Positions 21,210-30,631 of a DNA stretch of 64,000 nucleotides are shown in pieces. Numbering within the stretch: the stretch's first letter is position 1; every line of letters begins with the position of its first letter. A model generated the notes under the pieces. It was given only the letters and a program-made list of their open reading frames with translations. It was not told the origin of the DNA and did no database searches. The position numbers and the translations under genes are program-made. This DNA comes from Oceanisphaera sp. IT1-181 (GTDB taxonomy: Bacteria > Pseudomonadota > Gammaproteobacteria > Enterobacterales > Aeromonadaceae), in the NCBI RefSeq assembly GCF_033807535.1, contig NZ_CP136856.1, positions 3,157,001 to 3,221,000 on the forward strand, written 5' to 3'.

Positions 21210-23147
21210 TTAGGAGTTAGGCTTCGCCGTTTTAGCTCGCCCTTTACGCTTTTTAAAATTTGGCGCTTTACCGCTGCCTTTTAGGCCCTTAAAAGCGTTC
21301 ACATCCACGGCGGCAATTAACTGTGGCAATGACGTTTCCAGATCCGTCATAAAGGCTTGATAACCGGCTTGCTTGCGACTGATGGCGTCCAGTACCGACT
21401 CCCAACGGGCCGTCATATCGGGCGTGGTGGCAGAAGCCGGTAAACTGGCAATCAACTGGGCGCCGGCCTCTGTGGCACGAATTTGCTTACCTTCGCGGCG
21501 TAAAAACTGGCGGGTAAATAGCAATTCGATAATCCCTGCTCGCGTGGCCTCAGTGCCTAAGCCATCGGTGTCGCGCAATATTTTTTTCAGCTCGCCGTCC
21601 GTTACGTAGCGTGCAATATTGGTCATGGCGGCCAACAAGGTGGCATCGGTAAAATAACGCGGCGGCTGAGTGAGTTTGTCGAGTCGCTCACCGCGTACAC
21701 AAAACACTGTATCCCCCACCGTTAATGCCGGCAGCTGTGACTGCAGCTCTTCATCCTCAGGCTCTGCTGGGCTGGCTTGGCGAGTTTGGGCAAATAGCTG
21801 CTTCCACCCCGGGCTGCCTTGTTGACGGGCGCGAGCCACAAAGCGGCCACCGGCAATCTCCAGCTCCAGTAATTTATCCTCATACTGCCAAGGCGGATAA
21901 AACTGCGCCAAATATTGGCGAGCCACTAGTTGATACACCTTTAGCTCGGTACTGGATAATTTGCTGCCATCCATGGCTTTAGCAGTAGGAATAATAGCGT
22001 GATGCGCCGCCACTTTTTTATCATCCCATGCTTTACTGCGCCGACTTAAATCAGCACCGCTTAAGGCACCTGCCAGCTCAGTGCAGGTGTTAGCGATCGC
22101 TTGCGTCACAGCACCGGCTTGGGAAAAATGCTCACTGGGCAAATAGCGATTATCGGAGCGGGGATAGGTGAGCAATTTATGGCGCTCGTAGAGCGTCTGA
22201 CAGATATCGAGTACCTGCTTGGCGCTTAAGCCAAAACGGCGCGCGGCATCTATTTGCAAGGAGGATAAATTATAAGGCAAGGGCGGTGGCTGTTGGCGGG
22301 ATTTAGTTTCAGCTTTAGTCACGCGACCGTTTTGCTGGGTAATACGCTTGACTACGTTATCGGCCAAACTCTGAGATAACACCCGCCCTTCTTCATCCTG
22401 CCAAGGCGCACAGGCTGCGCTGGGTTGCCATTTTGCCTTAAATGCTTGGGCTTGCTCTGTGGTGAGGTGCGCTAGCACGTCAAAATAAGTCTTGGCAGTA
22501 AAGTCGGCGATCTCTTGGTCGCGGCGCACCACTAAGCCCAGTAGCGGCGTTTGCACGCGCCCCACCGACAGCACGCCTTGATAGCCCATTTTTTGCCCCT
22601 GAATGGTGCACAGCCGACTCATATTAATGCCGTACAACCAATCAGCGCGAGAGCGGGCCAATGCCGATACCGACAAGGGCACAAACTCTTTATTGGAGCG
22701 CAGGGCCGCCAGCGATTTTTTAACTGCACTGGGGTTAAGATCACTGATTAAACAGCGCTGCACGCGCTCGCGCTTAGCGCTAGACACACCACAAAAGCTG
22801 ATCACTTGATCTACCAACAACTGACCTTCGCGATCCGGGTCCCCCACGTGCACTATCTCGGTGGCTTGCTTAAGCAGCTTTTTGACCACGGCTAGCTGAC
22901 TGCGAGTTTTAGGCTTGGCTTCTAACTTCCACTCGCGAGGAATAATCGGCAAGTGCTCTAAGCGCCATTGCTTAAATGCGGGGTCGTAAGCATCGGGCTG
23001 GGCCTGTTCAAGCAAATGACCAATACACCAAGTAACCACATCGCCATTACCCAGACGAATAAAGCCCTCATTCTTTTGCTGAGGTTGTGGCAAGGCGGCC
23101 GCTAAGGCGCGCCCAAGACTAGGCTTTTCGGCGATATAAAGGATCAT
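21210..23147 (-). CDS. topB: DNA topoisomerase III
   Basis: A type IA topoisomerase of 645 residues that decatenates and resolves replication or recombination intermediates. The Toprim domain begins MILYIAEKPSLGRALAAAL and has VGDPDREGQLLVDQVI. The active-site tyrosine is in LLTYPRSDNRYLPSEH near residue 330. The C-terminus is a basic tail (about the last 30 residues) without zinc fingers, which fits TopB rather than TopA. It lies upstream of murB on the same strand, with 73 bases between. Confidence 0.95.
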   Translation of the reverse strand: MILYIAEKPSLGRALAAALPQPQQKNEGFIRLGNGDVVTWCIGHLLEQAQPDAYDPAFKQWRLEHLPIIPREWKLEAKPKTRSQLAVVKKLLKQATEIVHVGDPDREGQLLVDQVISFCGVSSAKRERVQRCLISDLNPSAVKKSLAALRSNKEFVPLSVSALARSRADWLYGINMSRLCTIQGQKMGYQGVLSVGRVQTPLLGLVVRRDQEIADFTAKTYFDVLAHLTTEQAQAFKAKWQPSAACAPWQDEEGRVLSQSLADNVVKRITQQNGRVTKAETKSRQQPPPLPYNLSSLQIDAARRFGLSAKQVLDICQTLYERHKLLTYPRSDNRYLPSEHFSQAGAVTQAIANTCTELAGALSGADLSRRSKAWDDKKVAAHHAIIPTAKAMDGSKLSSTELKVYQLVARQYLAQFYPPWQYEDKLLELEIAGGRFVARARQQGSPGWKQLFAQTRQASPAEPEDEELQSQLPALTVGDTVFCVRGERLDKLTQPPRYFTDATLLAAMTNIARYVTDGELKKILRDTDGLGTEATRAGIIELLFTRQFLRREGKQIRATEAGAQLIASLPASATTPDMTARWESVLDAISRKQAGYQAFMTDLETSLPQLIAAVDVNAFKGLKGSGKAPNFKKRKGRAKTAKPNS

Positions 23148-23204
23148 GGCTCAACTTAAGATAACTGTATATGGATACAGGTTAGCAGCAATGTTAGCGC
23201 AAAC

Positions 23205-23666
23205 TCAATAATCGTCTTCGAGCAAGAAGTCGTCCATGCACTCTACCAAGTAAATCCAGTCGTCTTCTACTACTGGTTCAACTGGGTCTTCGTCACCTTC
23301 GCCATACTCTTGCCAATAAAAAGCACGCAGCGCCAGTGGAAAGTCACCGTAGTCTTCGGCCAGTGCCGACAGCGGGCCAAACCACAGCAGGCGCGTTAAC
23401 CCTACGGTAAGATCGTTAAGGTACTCGGTTAATACCTCCGGCTCTGGATATTGCTCGATTAATAACTCGAAGCGCTCTTTGGCGACCAAGACCTGCTCCG
23501 GCTCTAGTTCACCTAATTCAGCCACATAGTTCAGGTAGTCATTCAGCAAGTGTTCAAAGGCATGCTCTTTATCTTCCAGCCACTGGCAGCGGGTTTCTTT
23601 GCGGCTGATCACCGACATGGCGACCCCTTCATCCAGAAAACACAGTGCCCAAGCCTGATTATCCAT
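23205..23666 (-). CDS. Conserved acidic protein of unknown function
   Basis: A 153-residue soluble protein that I do not recognise. It is very acidic, above all in the last 35 residues (YGEGDEDPVEPVVEDDW and a DD/ED-rich end), and rich in Trp and Tyr. No signal peptide or membrane segment is seen. GGAG lies eight bases before the start, which argues that it is a real gene. It follows the same direction as topB. A second Met at residue 17 could also be the start. Confidence 0.65.
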   Translation of the reverse strand: MDNQAWALCFLDEGVAMSVISRKETRCQWLEDKEHAFEHLLNDYLNYVAELGELEPEQVLVAKERFELLIEQYPEPEVLTEYLNDLTVGLTRLLWFGPLSALAEDYGDFPLALRAFYWQEYGEGDEDPVEPVVEDDWIYLVECMDDFLLEDDY

Positions 23667-23844
23667 TCGCTACTCCGCCGTTGATTAGTAATACATTAGC
23701 TGTTTATTTAAGGCGTCAGTTTAGCTGAATGTGGGCAAACATGAGAGGGAAACCCAGCGCGAGCGACTACGCTAATGAAGAACAGAGAAAAAACGGACCA
23801 AGAGCACTGGTTGTTCTTTCAAGGATGGGTGTGGCGAGAAATCG

Positions 23845-24495
23845 CTACCTGCGCTTAGTGCTGGATGTTTGACGCTTAAATAGGCCTTTGAGTGGGCGCA
23901 GCAGCTTGTCACGACGCCACCATAATAAGCTGAGGCTCAGCAGCAGATAAATAAGCGGTTGGATCCAGCCCGACTTCACGGCCCACCAGTAATGAATGGG
24001 GATCAAGACTGCCGCCAAATAGACCCAGTTATGCAACCGCTGCCAGTAGCGACCTAGGCGTCGTTGGATTTTTTGTAGGGACGTTAAGCTCAGCAGCAAG
24101 AGTATTAACCAAGACAACATGCCAAGGGTGACAAAGCCGCGTTTAATAATCTCGCTACCAATTAGACTCCAGCCCCATTGCAGATCCAACCATAACCACA
24201 CCAGTAGATGTAAACTGGCATAGGCAAAACTCCACAAGCCGATAAGGCGGCGCACCTTAATCAAGGTCGCACTTTTAAGCGCCTTGGCCAACGGCGAAAC
24301 ACACAAGCTCAGCAATAAGATGCGCAGCGCCCAATCCCCAAAATACTGGATCAGTTCAGGAATAGGGTCGGCACTAAAGCGGCCGACCGAAAACGCCCAC
24401 GGCAGCCACACTAACGGCAATATAGCCGCAAGATGCAGCAGCACTTTAAGGCCGGTTATCTTCTTCGGGCTTAATTTTATACGCAGCGCTTTCAC
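23845..24495 (-). CDS. msrQ: Heme-binding membrane subunit of methionine sulfoxide reductase MsrPQ
   Basis: A six-helix inner-membrane b-type cytochrome that passes electrons from the quinone pool or a flavin reductase to MsrP. The 216 residues are almost all hydrophobic helices. Histidines suited to heme binding are seen in YASLHLLVWLWLDL and LIPIHYWWAVKSGW. The start is GTG directly after the msrP stop codon, so the two are translationally coupled. Confidence 0.93.
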   Translation of the reverse strand: MKALRIKLSPKKITGLKVLLHLAAILPLVWLPWAFSVGRFSADPIPELIQYFGDWALRILLLSLCVSPLAKALKSATLIKVRRLIGLWSFAYASLHLLVWLWLDLQWGWSLIGSEIIKRGFVTLGMLSWLILLLLSLTSLQKIQRRLGRYWQRLHNWVYLAAVLIPIHYWWAVKSGWIQPLIYLLLSLSLLWWRRDKLLRPLKGLFKRQTSSTKRR

Positions 24496-25530
24496 CTAGT
24501 AGAATTTCCGTAAATCCATGCCTTGATAAAGGCTGGCCACTTCATCTTCATAGCCGTTGAACATCAAAGTAGGCTGGCGCCCACTGCCAAATAAGCCGCC
24601 TTCGGCGATAACTCGCTCGGTGGCTTGGCTCCAACGAGGGTGGTCAACCTTGGGATTGACGTTGGCATAAAAACCATACTCGTAAGAGGCCAGCTTATTC
24701 CAGGTGGTGGGCGGTTGTTTATCGGTCAGGTGAATATTTACGATGGACTTAATGCCCTTAAAGCCATATTTCCAAGGCAGTACTAAACGCACCGGCGCGC
24801 CATTTTGCGGCGGCAAGGTTTTACCGTACATGCCCACAGCTAACAGCGCTAAGGGATGCATGGCTTCATCGAGTCGCAAGCCTTCTACATAGGGATACTC
24901 AATACCGCCCCCCACAAAGCGCGACGCTTGGCCGCGCATCTGCTTAGGATCATACAAGGTTTCAAAAGCCACATACTTAGCTTTCGAGGTAGGCTTAGCC
25001 GCCTTCATGATGCTACTTAAAGGCACGCCCAGCCAAGGGATCACCATAGACCAAGCTTCCACACAGCGATGGCGATAAATACGCTCTTCTAACTGTTGCT
25101 TCTCTAGCCAAGCCCAGACATCTATGGTTTGTGGATTCTCCACTTCGCCAGAAATGGTAATGGTCCAAGGCTTAGTCTTAAATTGCTGGGCATAGCGTGC
25201 AGGATCGGATTTGTCGGCACCAAACTCGTAGAAGTTATTATAACTGGTGGCGACCCGCTCGGCGGTGGGTGCAACGTTTAGTTGATAAGCTTTAGGTTGG
25301 CTAAAAGTGAGTGGCTCAGTGCTGGCTGTCACTTCTCTAGCGCCCTGCTCTTTAGTCTCTTTACTACCGAGAAGAGAATCAAAGAGGCTGGCGCTGGCCG
25401 GTGCGCTTAATGCGGCAGCTCCCAGCCCTAAGCCTAATCCTTGCAGGATTTGGCGGCGCTGCAAATACACAGACTCAGGCGTGACTTGGTTTTCGCTTAA
25501 GTGTGATTTTTTCTTATTATAAATTAGCAT
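24496..25530 (-). CDS. msrP: Protein-methionine-sulfoxide reductase catalytic subunit (molybdopterin)
   Basis: A periplasmic molybdenum enzyme that repairs oxidised methionines of envelope proteins. The N-terminus carries a Tat signal (RRQILQGLGLGLGAAAL), so it is exported folded with its cofactor. The molybdenum ligand Cys lies in YRHRCVEAWSMVIPWLG near residue 190. 344 residues, normal length. First gene of msrPQ; glrR ends 79 bases upstream. Confidence 0.96.
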   Translation of the reverse strand: MLIYNKKKSHLSENQVTPESVYLQRRQILQGLGLGLGAAALSAPASASLFDSLLGSKETKEQGAREVTASTEPLTFSQPKAYQLNVAPTAERVATSYNNFYEFGADKSDPARYAQQFKTKPWTITISGEVENPQTIDVWAWLEKQQLEERIYRHRCVEAWSMVIPWLGVPLSSIMKAAKPTSKAKYVAFETLYDPKQMRGQASRFVGGGIEYPYVEGLRLDEAMHPLALLAVGMYGKTLPPQNGAPVRLVLPWKYGFKGIKSIVNIHLTDKQPPTTWNKLASYEYGFYANVNPKVDHPRWSQATERVIAEGGLFGSGRQPTLMFNGYEDEVASLYQGMDLRKFY

Positions 25531-25609
25531 GTGAGTCCCGTAGTGAGTCGAGTGTATTGGCGGCTTATTAAAGGCTTACCTACAAGAGCGACCTCACCGC
25601 AAAAAAATT

Positions 25610-26953
25610 TCACTCCTTACGCTTTTCCTTATAAGCGCCAGCCTCAATCCCATGGCGACTCAGTAGTTTATAAAAGTCGGTGCGATTACGCCCCGCCAAG
25701 CCCGCCGCTTGGCTCACGTTACCGTCGGTCATGCGCAAAATTTTATGCAGATAGAGCCGCTCAAACTCAGCCCGCGCCTCATTAAAGGTCGGGAATTGCT
25801 CACCGCTATCCGCCAAAATACCTTCCAATAGCTGAGTGCCAATCACAGGCACCGACGCCATGGCCACCGCTTGCTCCACCACATTCAGTAATTGGCGCAC
25901 ATTACCGGGCCAATTGGCCGCGGCCAACATGGATAACGCCTCGGGAGAAAAGCCCGTTACCTGCGTTTGTTGGCGGGTTTTGAGTTGCTCTAGCGCTTGG
26001 CGGGCCAGCAAGGGGATATCTTCCGGCCTTTGTTCAAGCGCCGGCAGCTGCAGGTTCATCACATTGAGTCGATAAAACAAGTCTTCGCGAAATGTCCCCT
26101 CCTCCATGGCCGTCACCAAGTCACGGCTAGTAGAAGACAGTACCCGCACATCTGTGGTCGCACTTTGACTGGCGCCCAAAGCCCGTACTTGCTGTTGGGC
26201 TAACACTTGCAGCAGCTTGCCTTGCAATGCGGGGCTGAGCTCCCCCACATCTTCTAACAGCACAGTGCCGCCGGCGGCGCTAATAAACACCCCAGGATGA
26301 TCCGAAGTCGCACCACTAAAAGCCCCGTTCACATGGCCAAACAGCTCCGACTCCAACAATTGCTCGGTCATGGCGCCGCAGTTTAGCGAGATAAAAGGAT
26401 AATCTTGGCGCGGGCTAGCGTCGTGCAACGCCTGAGCCATCAGCGCCTTGCCGGAACCCGATGGTCCCGTCAGTAATACACTGATATCCAAGGGCGCGAT
26501 GCGCCGCGCCTGCTCGAGTAACGCAATCATAATAGGGCTGCGCGTGGGCACCCTTTGCTGCCAGTCATCCACCACTGCGGGCAATGACACGGCCAAGGCT
26601 TGATTGATGGTTTTACGTAATTCTTCTTTATCAATCGGCTTAGTTAAAAAACCAAATACCCCAGAGCGGGTGGCCGTAATGGCATCGGTAATAGAGCCGT
26701 GAGCAGTCATGATCACCACCGGCAGCCCTACGTGCTGGCGTTGAATGCGATCAAATAACGCCAAACCGTCCATGCCGTCCATGCGCAGGTCACTCAATAC
26801 CAAGTCGGGCCGCTCTTGCTCTAACCAAGTTAAGGCTTCGGCACCACTGCCGGCGGTCGTGACCGCAAAGCCTTCACTCTTAAGACGTAATCCCAACAAC
26901 TTAAGTAAGCTGACATCATCGTCCACTAGTAATATTCTGGCTTTACGTTTCAT
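25610..26953 (-). CDS. glrR: Sigma54-type response regulator GlrR with unusual ATPase motifs
   Basis: In enterobacteria the partner of GlrK, activating sigma54 promoters of glmY and rpoE. The 447-residue order is receiver (phospho-Asp55 in LVLSDLRMDG), AAA+ domain and Fis-type HTH (GNVSQAAGLAGRNRTDFYKL). The C-terminus matches the E. coli protein closely. The AAA+ domain departs from the usual motifs: the sigma54 loop is GAFSGA (residues 210-215) instead of GAFTGA, the Walker B region reads LLEDVGE in place of the usual LDEIGD, and Walker A is followed by Ala instead of Glu. Whether it still opens sigma54 promoters is unclear. Confidence 0.9.
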   Translation of the reverse strand: MKRKARILLVDDDVSLLKLLGLRLKSEGFAVTTAGSGAEALTWLEQERPDLVLSDLRMDGMDGLALFDRIQRQHVGLPVVIMTAHGSITDAITATRSGVFGFLTKPIDKEELRKTINQALAVSLPAVVDDWQQRVPTRSPIMIALLEQARRIAPLDISVLLTGPSGSGKALMAQALHDASPRQDYPFISLNCGAMTEQLLESELFGHVNGAFSGATSDHPGVFISAAGGTVLLEDVGELSPALQGKLLQVLAQQQVRALGASQSATTDVRVLSSTSRDLVTAMEEGTFREDLFYRLNVMNLQLPALEQRPEDIPLLARQALEQLKTRQQTQVTGFSPEALSMLAAANWPGNVRQLLNVVEQAVAMASVPVIGTQLLEGILADSGEQFPTFNEARAEFERLYLHKILRMTDGNVSQAAGLAGRNRTDFYKLLSRHGIEAGAYKEKRKE

Positions 26954-26958
26954 GGCCG

Positions 26959-27444
26959 TTACTCTTGAAATTTACGGTCGTTGATCTGCTGTTCGATGTT
27001 CGCCAGCTCTTTCAGTTTTTTGGTCAGATTGTTTACTTGCTGTTGACGATCCACTAACTGGCGCTGCATCTGTAAGATTTCTTGATTATAGCTTTGATAC
27101 ACCCTCAGTAACTGTTGTTCTGCGGGTGAGGCTGTGGCTAGGTGTTGCTGAAACAATTGCTGGGCCTGCTGGCGTTGGCTGGTGCTGGCTTTGGGGTGAC
27201 TCTGCCAGAGCGCGCGCTTTAATTCCGCTTGAGGAGTATTTTGTAACTGACCCAAGGCCTGTTGGCGCTGGCTGTCATTACTGTGCAGTACGGTATCAGA
27301 CAGCGCTAGCCAAGCATTCAGCTGTTGAGCCTCTGAAGGCTCTTTGACTTCAACCTTAGGCTCGGGCTGTTGTAACAGGGGAAAAGGCAAGGTACAACCA
27401 GATAACATCAGCGCTAAAGCAGCGCCAAAGCATGCTTTATTCAT
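26959..27444 (-). CDS. qseG: Outer-membrane lipoprotein QseG
   Basis: A 161-residue lipoprotein encoded between glrK and glrR. In E. coli QseG interacts with GlrK (QseE) in the periplasm and helps activate it. The signal peptide ends in the lipobox LSGC near residue 17. The mature part is rich in Gln and Leu, ending in a probable coiled coil (QQVNNLTKKLKELANIEQQI). The start MNKACFGAAL overlaps the glrK end by eight bases; the longer frame upstream is glrK sequence. Confidence 0.85.
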   Translation of the reverse strand: MNKACFGAALALMLSGCTLPFPLLQQPEPKVEVKEPSEAQQLNAWLALSDTVLHSNDSQRQQALGQLQNTPQAELKRALWQSHPKASTSQRQQAQQLFQQHLATASPAEQQLLRVYQSYNQEILQMQRQLVDRQQQVNNLTKKLKELANIEQQINDRKFQE

Positions 27445-28882
27445 CAGTGATTCCTTTATTATTATGGTTAGGCAGGCTAAGTTCAAAACAAACCAGCGCT
27501 GTCATTTCTGTATCCAAAATCAAACGTCCGCCCATGCTTAAGGCCGCTTCGCGCGCAATACTCAGACCAATACCCGAGCCTTTTAATACCCCTTTGCGCA
27601 CCTGATTGCCTTGCACAAATGGCTCAAAAATACGGTCTTTATCCTGTTCCGGAATAGGTTGTCCGGTATTAGCCACGGTTAATACATATTCTGCAGACTC
27701 GGCGCTAAGCCGGGATGTTATTTGCAGCACACCGCCTACATCTGCATAGTTCACCGCATTAGAAATCAGGTTATCGAGCACCAGCTTTAAACGGTGACCG
27801 TCCGCTAACGGGCACTCATCAATCAGCGCCACACTCACCTGCAGATTTTTGTTTTCGATGGTCAAACGATGCGCGGTCAAGCTTTGCTCTAATAAAGGCA
27901 ATACCACCACCGACTCTTCATACACTTGCACTTGTTTAATGCGATTGTAATCGAGCAGTTGCTCAATTAGCTCTTGCAGCCGAAAGCTGTTTAGTACTAA
28001 CAGCTCACAGATTTCTTCTTGTTCGTCAGTCAAAGGCCCCGTGACTTTCTCGAGTAACAAGTCCGCCCCTTCACGCAAACTGGCCAACGGAGTTTTTAAC
28101 TCATGAGATAAATGTCGTAAGAACTGTAACTTTTGTGCTTCCAGCTCTCGCAAGCGTAAATGCAGCCACTGTAATTTATCGCCCAGCTCAACTAACTCGA
28201 CAGGCCCGCGGATCGGCTTTGTTTCTGGCTCTACGCCGGCGCCTAAGTTTAAAATTCTTTTTTCTAACTGCCGCACAGGGCGAATAATCAGATAAGTAAA
28301 CAACAAAGCCAGCAGTAAACTGGCCCCTCCCAGCGCACCGCTGAGCAGCAATAATTGCTGGCGAACTACGATAACATGATCGCGTTCTTGTTGAATACGC
28401 GCATCTATTTGCGAGCGGGTCAACTTATCGAGCGCCACAGTAGCACTGCTAAAAGAGTTAAAAATAACCACTCTTTGGCGAATTTCATCGTTACTCGCCT
28501 GCGCCAGATCAACCAAATACAGTAATTGATGTTGTAATGAAGCCCCGAGATCTCCGCCATCAATACTCACTAGCAGTTGTTCTAGTTCCAATCGGTAGCG
28601 CTCTAACAAACGTAAATAGGATTGGCGTATTTCAGGATTTTCTAATACCACATAACGGCGAATGGCCCGCTCCATTTCCAGTGCCAGATCGTTCATATCT
28701 GTGGCCCGACGGGTATCGACCACCGCACTCTCCACGCCTGCTTGAGCAGATAAAATAACCTGCTCCAAGCTACGTCCGTTTTGGATCACCAGTAAAATGA
28801 GCGGCAGTAATACTAAGGTAAAGGCAACCAAGACCAAGCGCAGTAGCGAGCGAGGCAAAAATCTTAGCGCAGTATGGGACAT
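27437..28882 (-). CDS. glrK: Sensor histidine kinase GlrK (QseE)
   Basis: Inner-membrane sensor with two transmembrane helices (about residues 12-32 and 175-198), a periplasmic helical domain, a HAMP segment, the H-box FLRHLSHELKTPLASLREG and the ATP-binding motifs NLISNAVNYAD and GSGIGLSIAREAALSMGG. Phosphorylates GlrR. I chose the Met at 28882 because the following LRFLPRSLLRL aligns with the start of the E. coli protein; a Met five codons upstream is possible. Order glrK-qseG-glrR is as in E. coli. Confidence 0.92.
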   Translation of the reverse strand: MSHTALRFLPRSLLRLVLVAFTLVLLPLILLVIQNGRSLEQVILSAQAGVESAVVDTRRATDMNDLALEMERAIRRYVVLENPEIRQSYLRLLERYRLELEQLLVSIDGGDLGASLQHQLLYLVDLAQASNDEIRQRVVIFNSFSSATVALDKLTRSQIDARIQQERDHVIVVRQQLLLLSGALGGASLLLALLFTYLIIRPVRQLEKRILNLGAGVEPETKPIRGPVELVELGDKLQWLHLRLRELEAQKLQFLRHLSHELKTPLASLREGADLLLEKVTGPLTDEQEEICELLVLNSFRLQELIEQLLDYNRIKQVQVYEESVVVLPLLEQSLTAHRLTIENKNLQVSVALIDECPLADGHRLKLVLDNLISNAVNYADVGGVLQITSRLSAESAEYVLTVANTGQPIPEQDKDRIFEPFVQGNQVRKGVLKGSGIGLSIAREAALSMGGRLILDTEMTALVCFELSLPNHNNKGITDE

Positions 28883-28954
28883 CTTACAGACACTCATTTA
28901 TTTAACGGGCAAGCAGGATAACAAAAATGCACCTAAAGGCGGACAACAGAATAT

Positions 28955-28985
28955 AAAACGGCTACTCAATGAGTAGCCGCTAGGT
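28955..28985 (-). terminator. Terminator of the VpsR-like regulator gene
   Basis: CGGCTACTCATTGAGTAGCCG is a near-perfect hairpin on the minus strand, followed by TTTTATATT. It is about 40 bases after the stop of the gene at 29021. Confidence 0.8.
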
Positions 28986-29020
28986 GTTTATAGCGAATGT
29001 TATCAGTCAATAAGCGTGCA

Positions 29021-30346
29021 CTACAGCAAGCTGTGCTTGTCTAATAAACGATATAAGGTGGCGCGTGAGATATTTAGCTGTTTGGCCACACTGCTCACTT
29101 TACCTTGGGCTTCATTCAGTGCTCGCGCCAAGGCATCTCGCTCCGCTTCTTCTCTAATGACTTTTAGACAATCGCCCGCCGTGGCTGGGGCCCCTGACGC
29201 TATTTCTAAGTCTATTGGTTGAATGTAGCGCCCGCTGGTCATTACCGTTGCCCTTTGTACTCGGTTGAGCAGCTCTCGCACATTGCCCGGCCAGTTATGT
29301 TGCAACATAGCAACCTCTGCTGCATCGGAAAAACTCAAACGATTGTAGTTATCTTGCTGGCCAAGAAAATGATGCGCTAACAACAAAACATCGTCTCCAC
29401 GTTGGCGCAGAGGAGGAATTTTCAAGCGGATCACGTTAAGGCGAAAGTACAAGTCTTGCCGAAACCTTCCCTCTTTTACTGCGGCTTCTAAGTCCACGTG
29501 AGTGGCGGCAATAATACGGACATTAAGATGAATGGATTGATGGGAGCCCACCCGCTCTATGGTTTTTTCTTGCAAGAAGCGCAATAAGTTTACTTGCTCT
29601 TCTAGAGGTAAATCACCAATTTCATCAAGAAATAAAGAGCCGTTATGCGCGGCTTCTATTTTGCCAATTTTACGCTGGGTAGCGCCGGTAAATGCGCCTT
29701 TTTCGTGGCCAAATAATTCAGACTGCACTAACTGAGCCGGTAAGGCGCCACAGTTCACCGCAATAAAAGGCCCCGCTGCACATTCAGACCCCGCATGTAG
29801 CTTTTGCGCCACTAGCTCTTTACCCGTGCCACTTTCACCTGTGATCAATACGGGTAGCTGAGACACAGACACTTTCTGCAGCTGCTGCTTAAGGGAAGAA
29901 ATACTCTGGCTCTGACCGAGTATGGACGACTCTGAGGCTGTAAATGTAACCGCCGGACGCTCTGCGGCACATAACTGGGCCATCCCGAAGGCATGTCCCA
30001 ACAGGTATTGCAGCCGCGTAAAATCAGGCGGGTTGGTGTGAAAATCGTAAAAATAATTTTTCAGTAAATAACGTACTGCATGGTTATCTAATTCTTCTTT
30101 GTTCACCATGGCGACCCAAAAAATAGCCGCATTCGCTCTAATAAAGGTTTCGATAAAATCGAGATTCGTATTTTCACTGATCTCAATGACACCTACCTGT
30201 ACTCCTTCCATCCGAGAAGAGAGTGGTGGGCTCACGAGATTGCTGACTCTTACTAGATCCCATTGCATCCTATCGATTTCTTGAACAATGTCGCCATCGC
30301 TATGGCAGACAAACAATCTTGGATCCTGCTGTTGCCGGTAATTCAT
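29021..30346 (-). CDS. VpsR-like sigma54-dependent activator, probable regulator of the Fap operon
   Basis: A 441-residue enhancer-binding protein with three parts. The N-terminal domain (1-135) resembles Vibrio VpsR, a receiver-like fold without a usual phospho-Asp; VpsR itself binds cyclic-di-GMP. The AAA+ domain has complete motifs: GESGTGKELVA, GAFTGA and LFLDEIGDLP. The Fis-type HTH is QGKVSSVAKQLNISRATLYRL. V. cholerae VpsR works with sigma70 polymerase, but the intact GAFTGA here points to sigma54. The start follows AGGGAA. It is divergent from the amyloid operon, whose promoter is of sigma54 type, so local control is likely. The link is inference. Confidence 0.85.
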   Translation of the reverse strand: MNYRQQQDPRLFVCHSDGDIVQEIDRMQWDLVRVSNLVSPPLSSRMEGVQVGVIEISENTNLDFIETFIRANAAIFWVAMVNKEELDNHAVRYLLKNYFYDFHTNPPDFTRLQYLLGHAFGMAQLCAAERPAVTFTASESSILGQSQSISSLKQQLQKVSVSQLPVLITGESGTGKELVAQKLHAGSECAAGPFIAVNCGALPAQLVQSELFGHEKGAFTGATQRKIGKIEAAHNGSLFLDEIGDLPLEEQVNLLRFLQEKTIERVGSHQSIHLNVRIIAATHVDLEAAVKEGRFRQDLYFRLNVIRLKIPPLRQRGDDVLLLAHHFLGQQDNYNRLSFSDAAEVAMLQHNWPGNVRELLNRVQRATVMTSGRYIQPIDLEIASGAPATAGDCLKVIREEAERDALARALNEAQGKVSSVAKQLNISRATLYRLLDKHSLL

Positions 30347-30459
30347 TCGCTATTCCCTGCTAGATGATGATGCCGGTGTGCCCTTAAGACTAGTCGATAA
30401 CCGTACGGGGCAAAAGTTTAGTTATAAGAAATCATAAGTTAATGATATGTAGCATAAGG

Positions 30460-30473
30460 TCTCAATTGTGATA
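30460..30473. promoter_or_regulatory. Candidate activator site 1 (TCTCA-N4-TGATA)
   Basis: TCTCAATTGTGATA differs in one arm base from the palindrome at 30549. It is centred about 150 bases upstream of the sigma54 -24 box, a normal distance for an enhancer site. Confidence 0.45.
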
Positions 30474-30548
30474 CTCGGAAATTTTTGAGAGAAAATCAAT
30501 AAACCTTTGATTTTGCTTACTTTATTTTGTTTTAGCATATTCAACAAA

Positions 30549-30562
30549 TCTCACTAGTGAGA
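30549..30562. promoter_or_regulatory. Candidate activator site 2 (perfect palindrome)
   Basis: TCTCACTAGTGAGA is a perfect 14-base palindrome centred about 61 bases upstream of the sigma54 -24 box. It shares the TCTCA-N4-TGA core with the site at 30460; their centres are 89 bases apart. Confidence 0.55.
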
Positions 30563-30614
30563 CACGAAATTGTCACAAATAAACATAACCACATATAAAT
30601 CAACAACTTAAAAG

Positions 30615-30631
30615 TTGGCCCCGTTATTGCA
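30615..30631 (+). promoter_or_regulatory. Sigma54 promoter of the Fap operon
   Basis: TTGGCCCCGTTATTGCA fits the sigma54 consensus YTGGCACG-N4-TTGCW, with GG at 30617-30618 (-24) and GC at 30629-30630 (-12) at the required spacing. Transcription would start near 30643, about 44 bases before the first fap gene. Confidence 0.85.
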
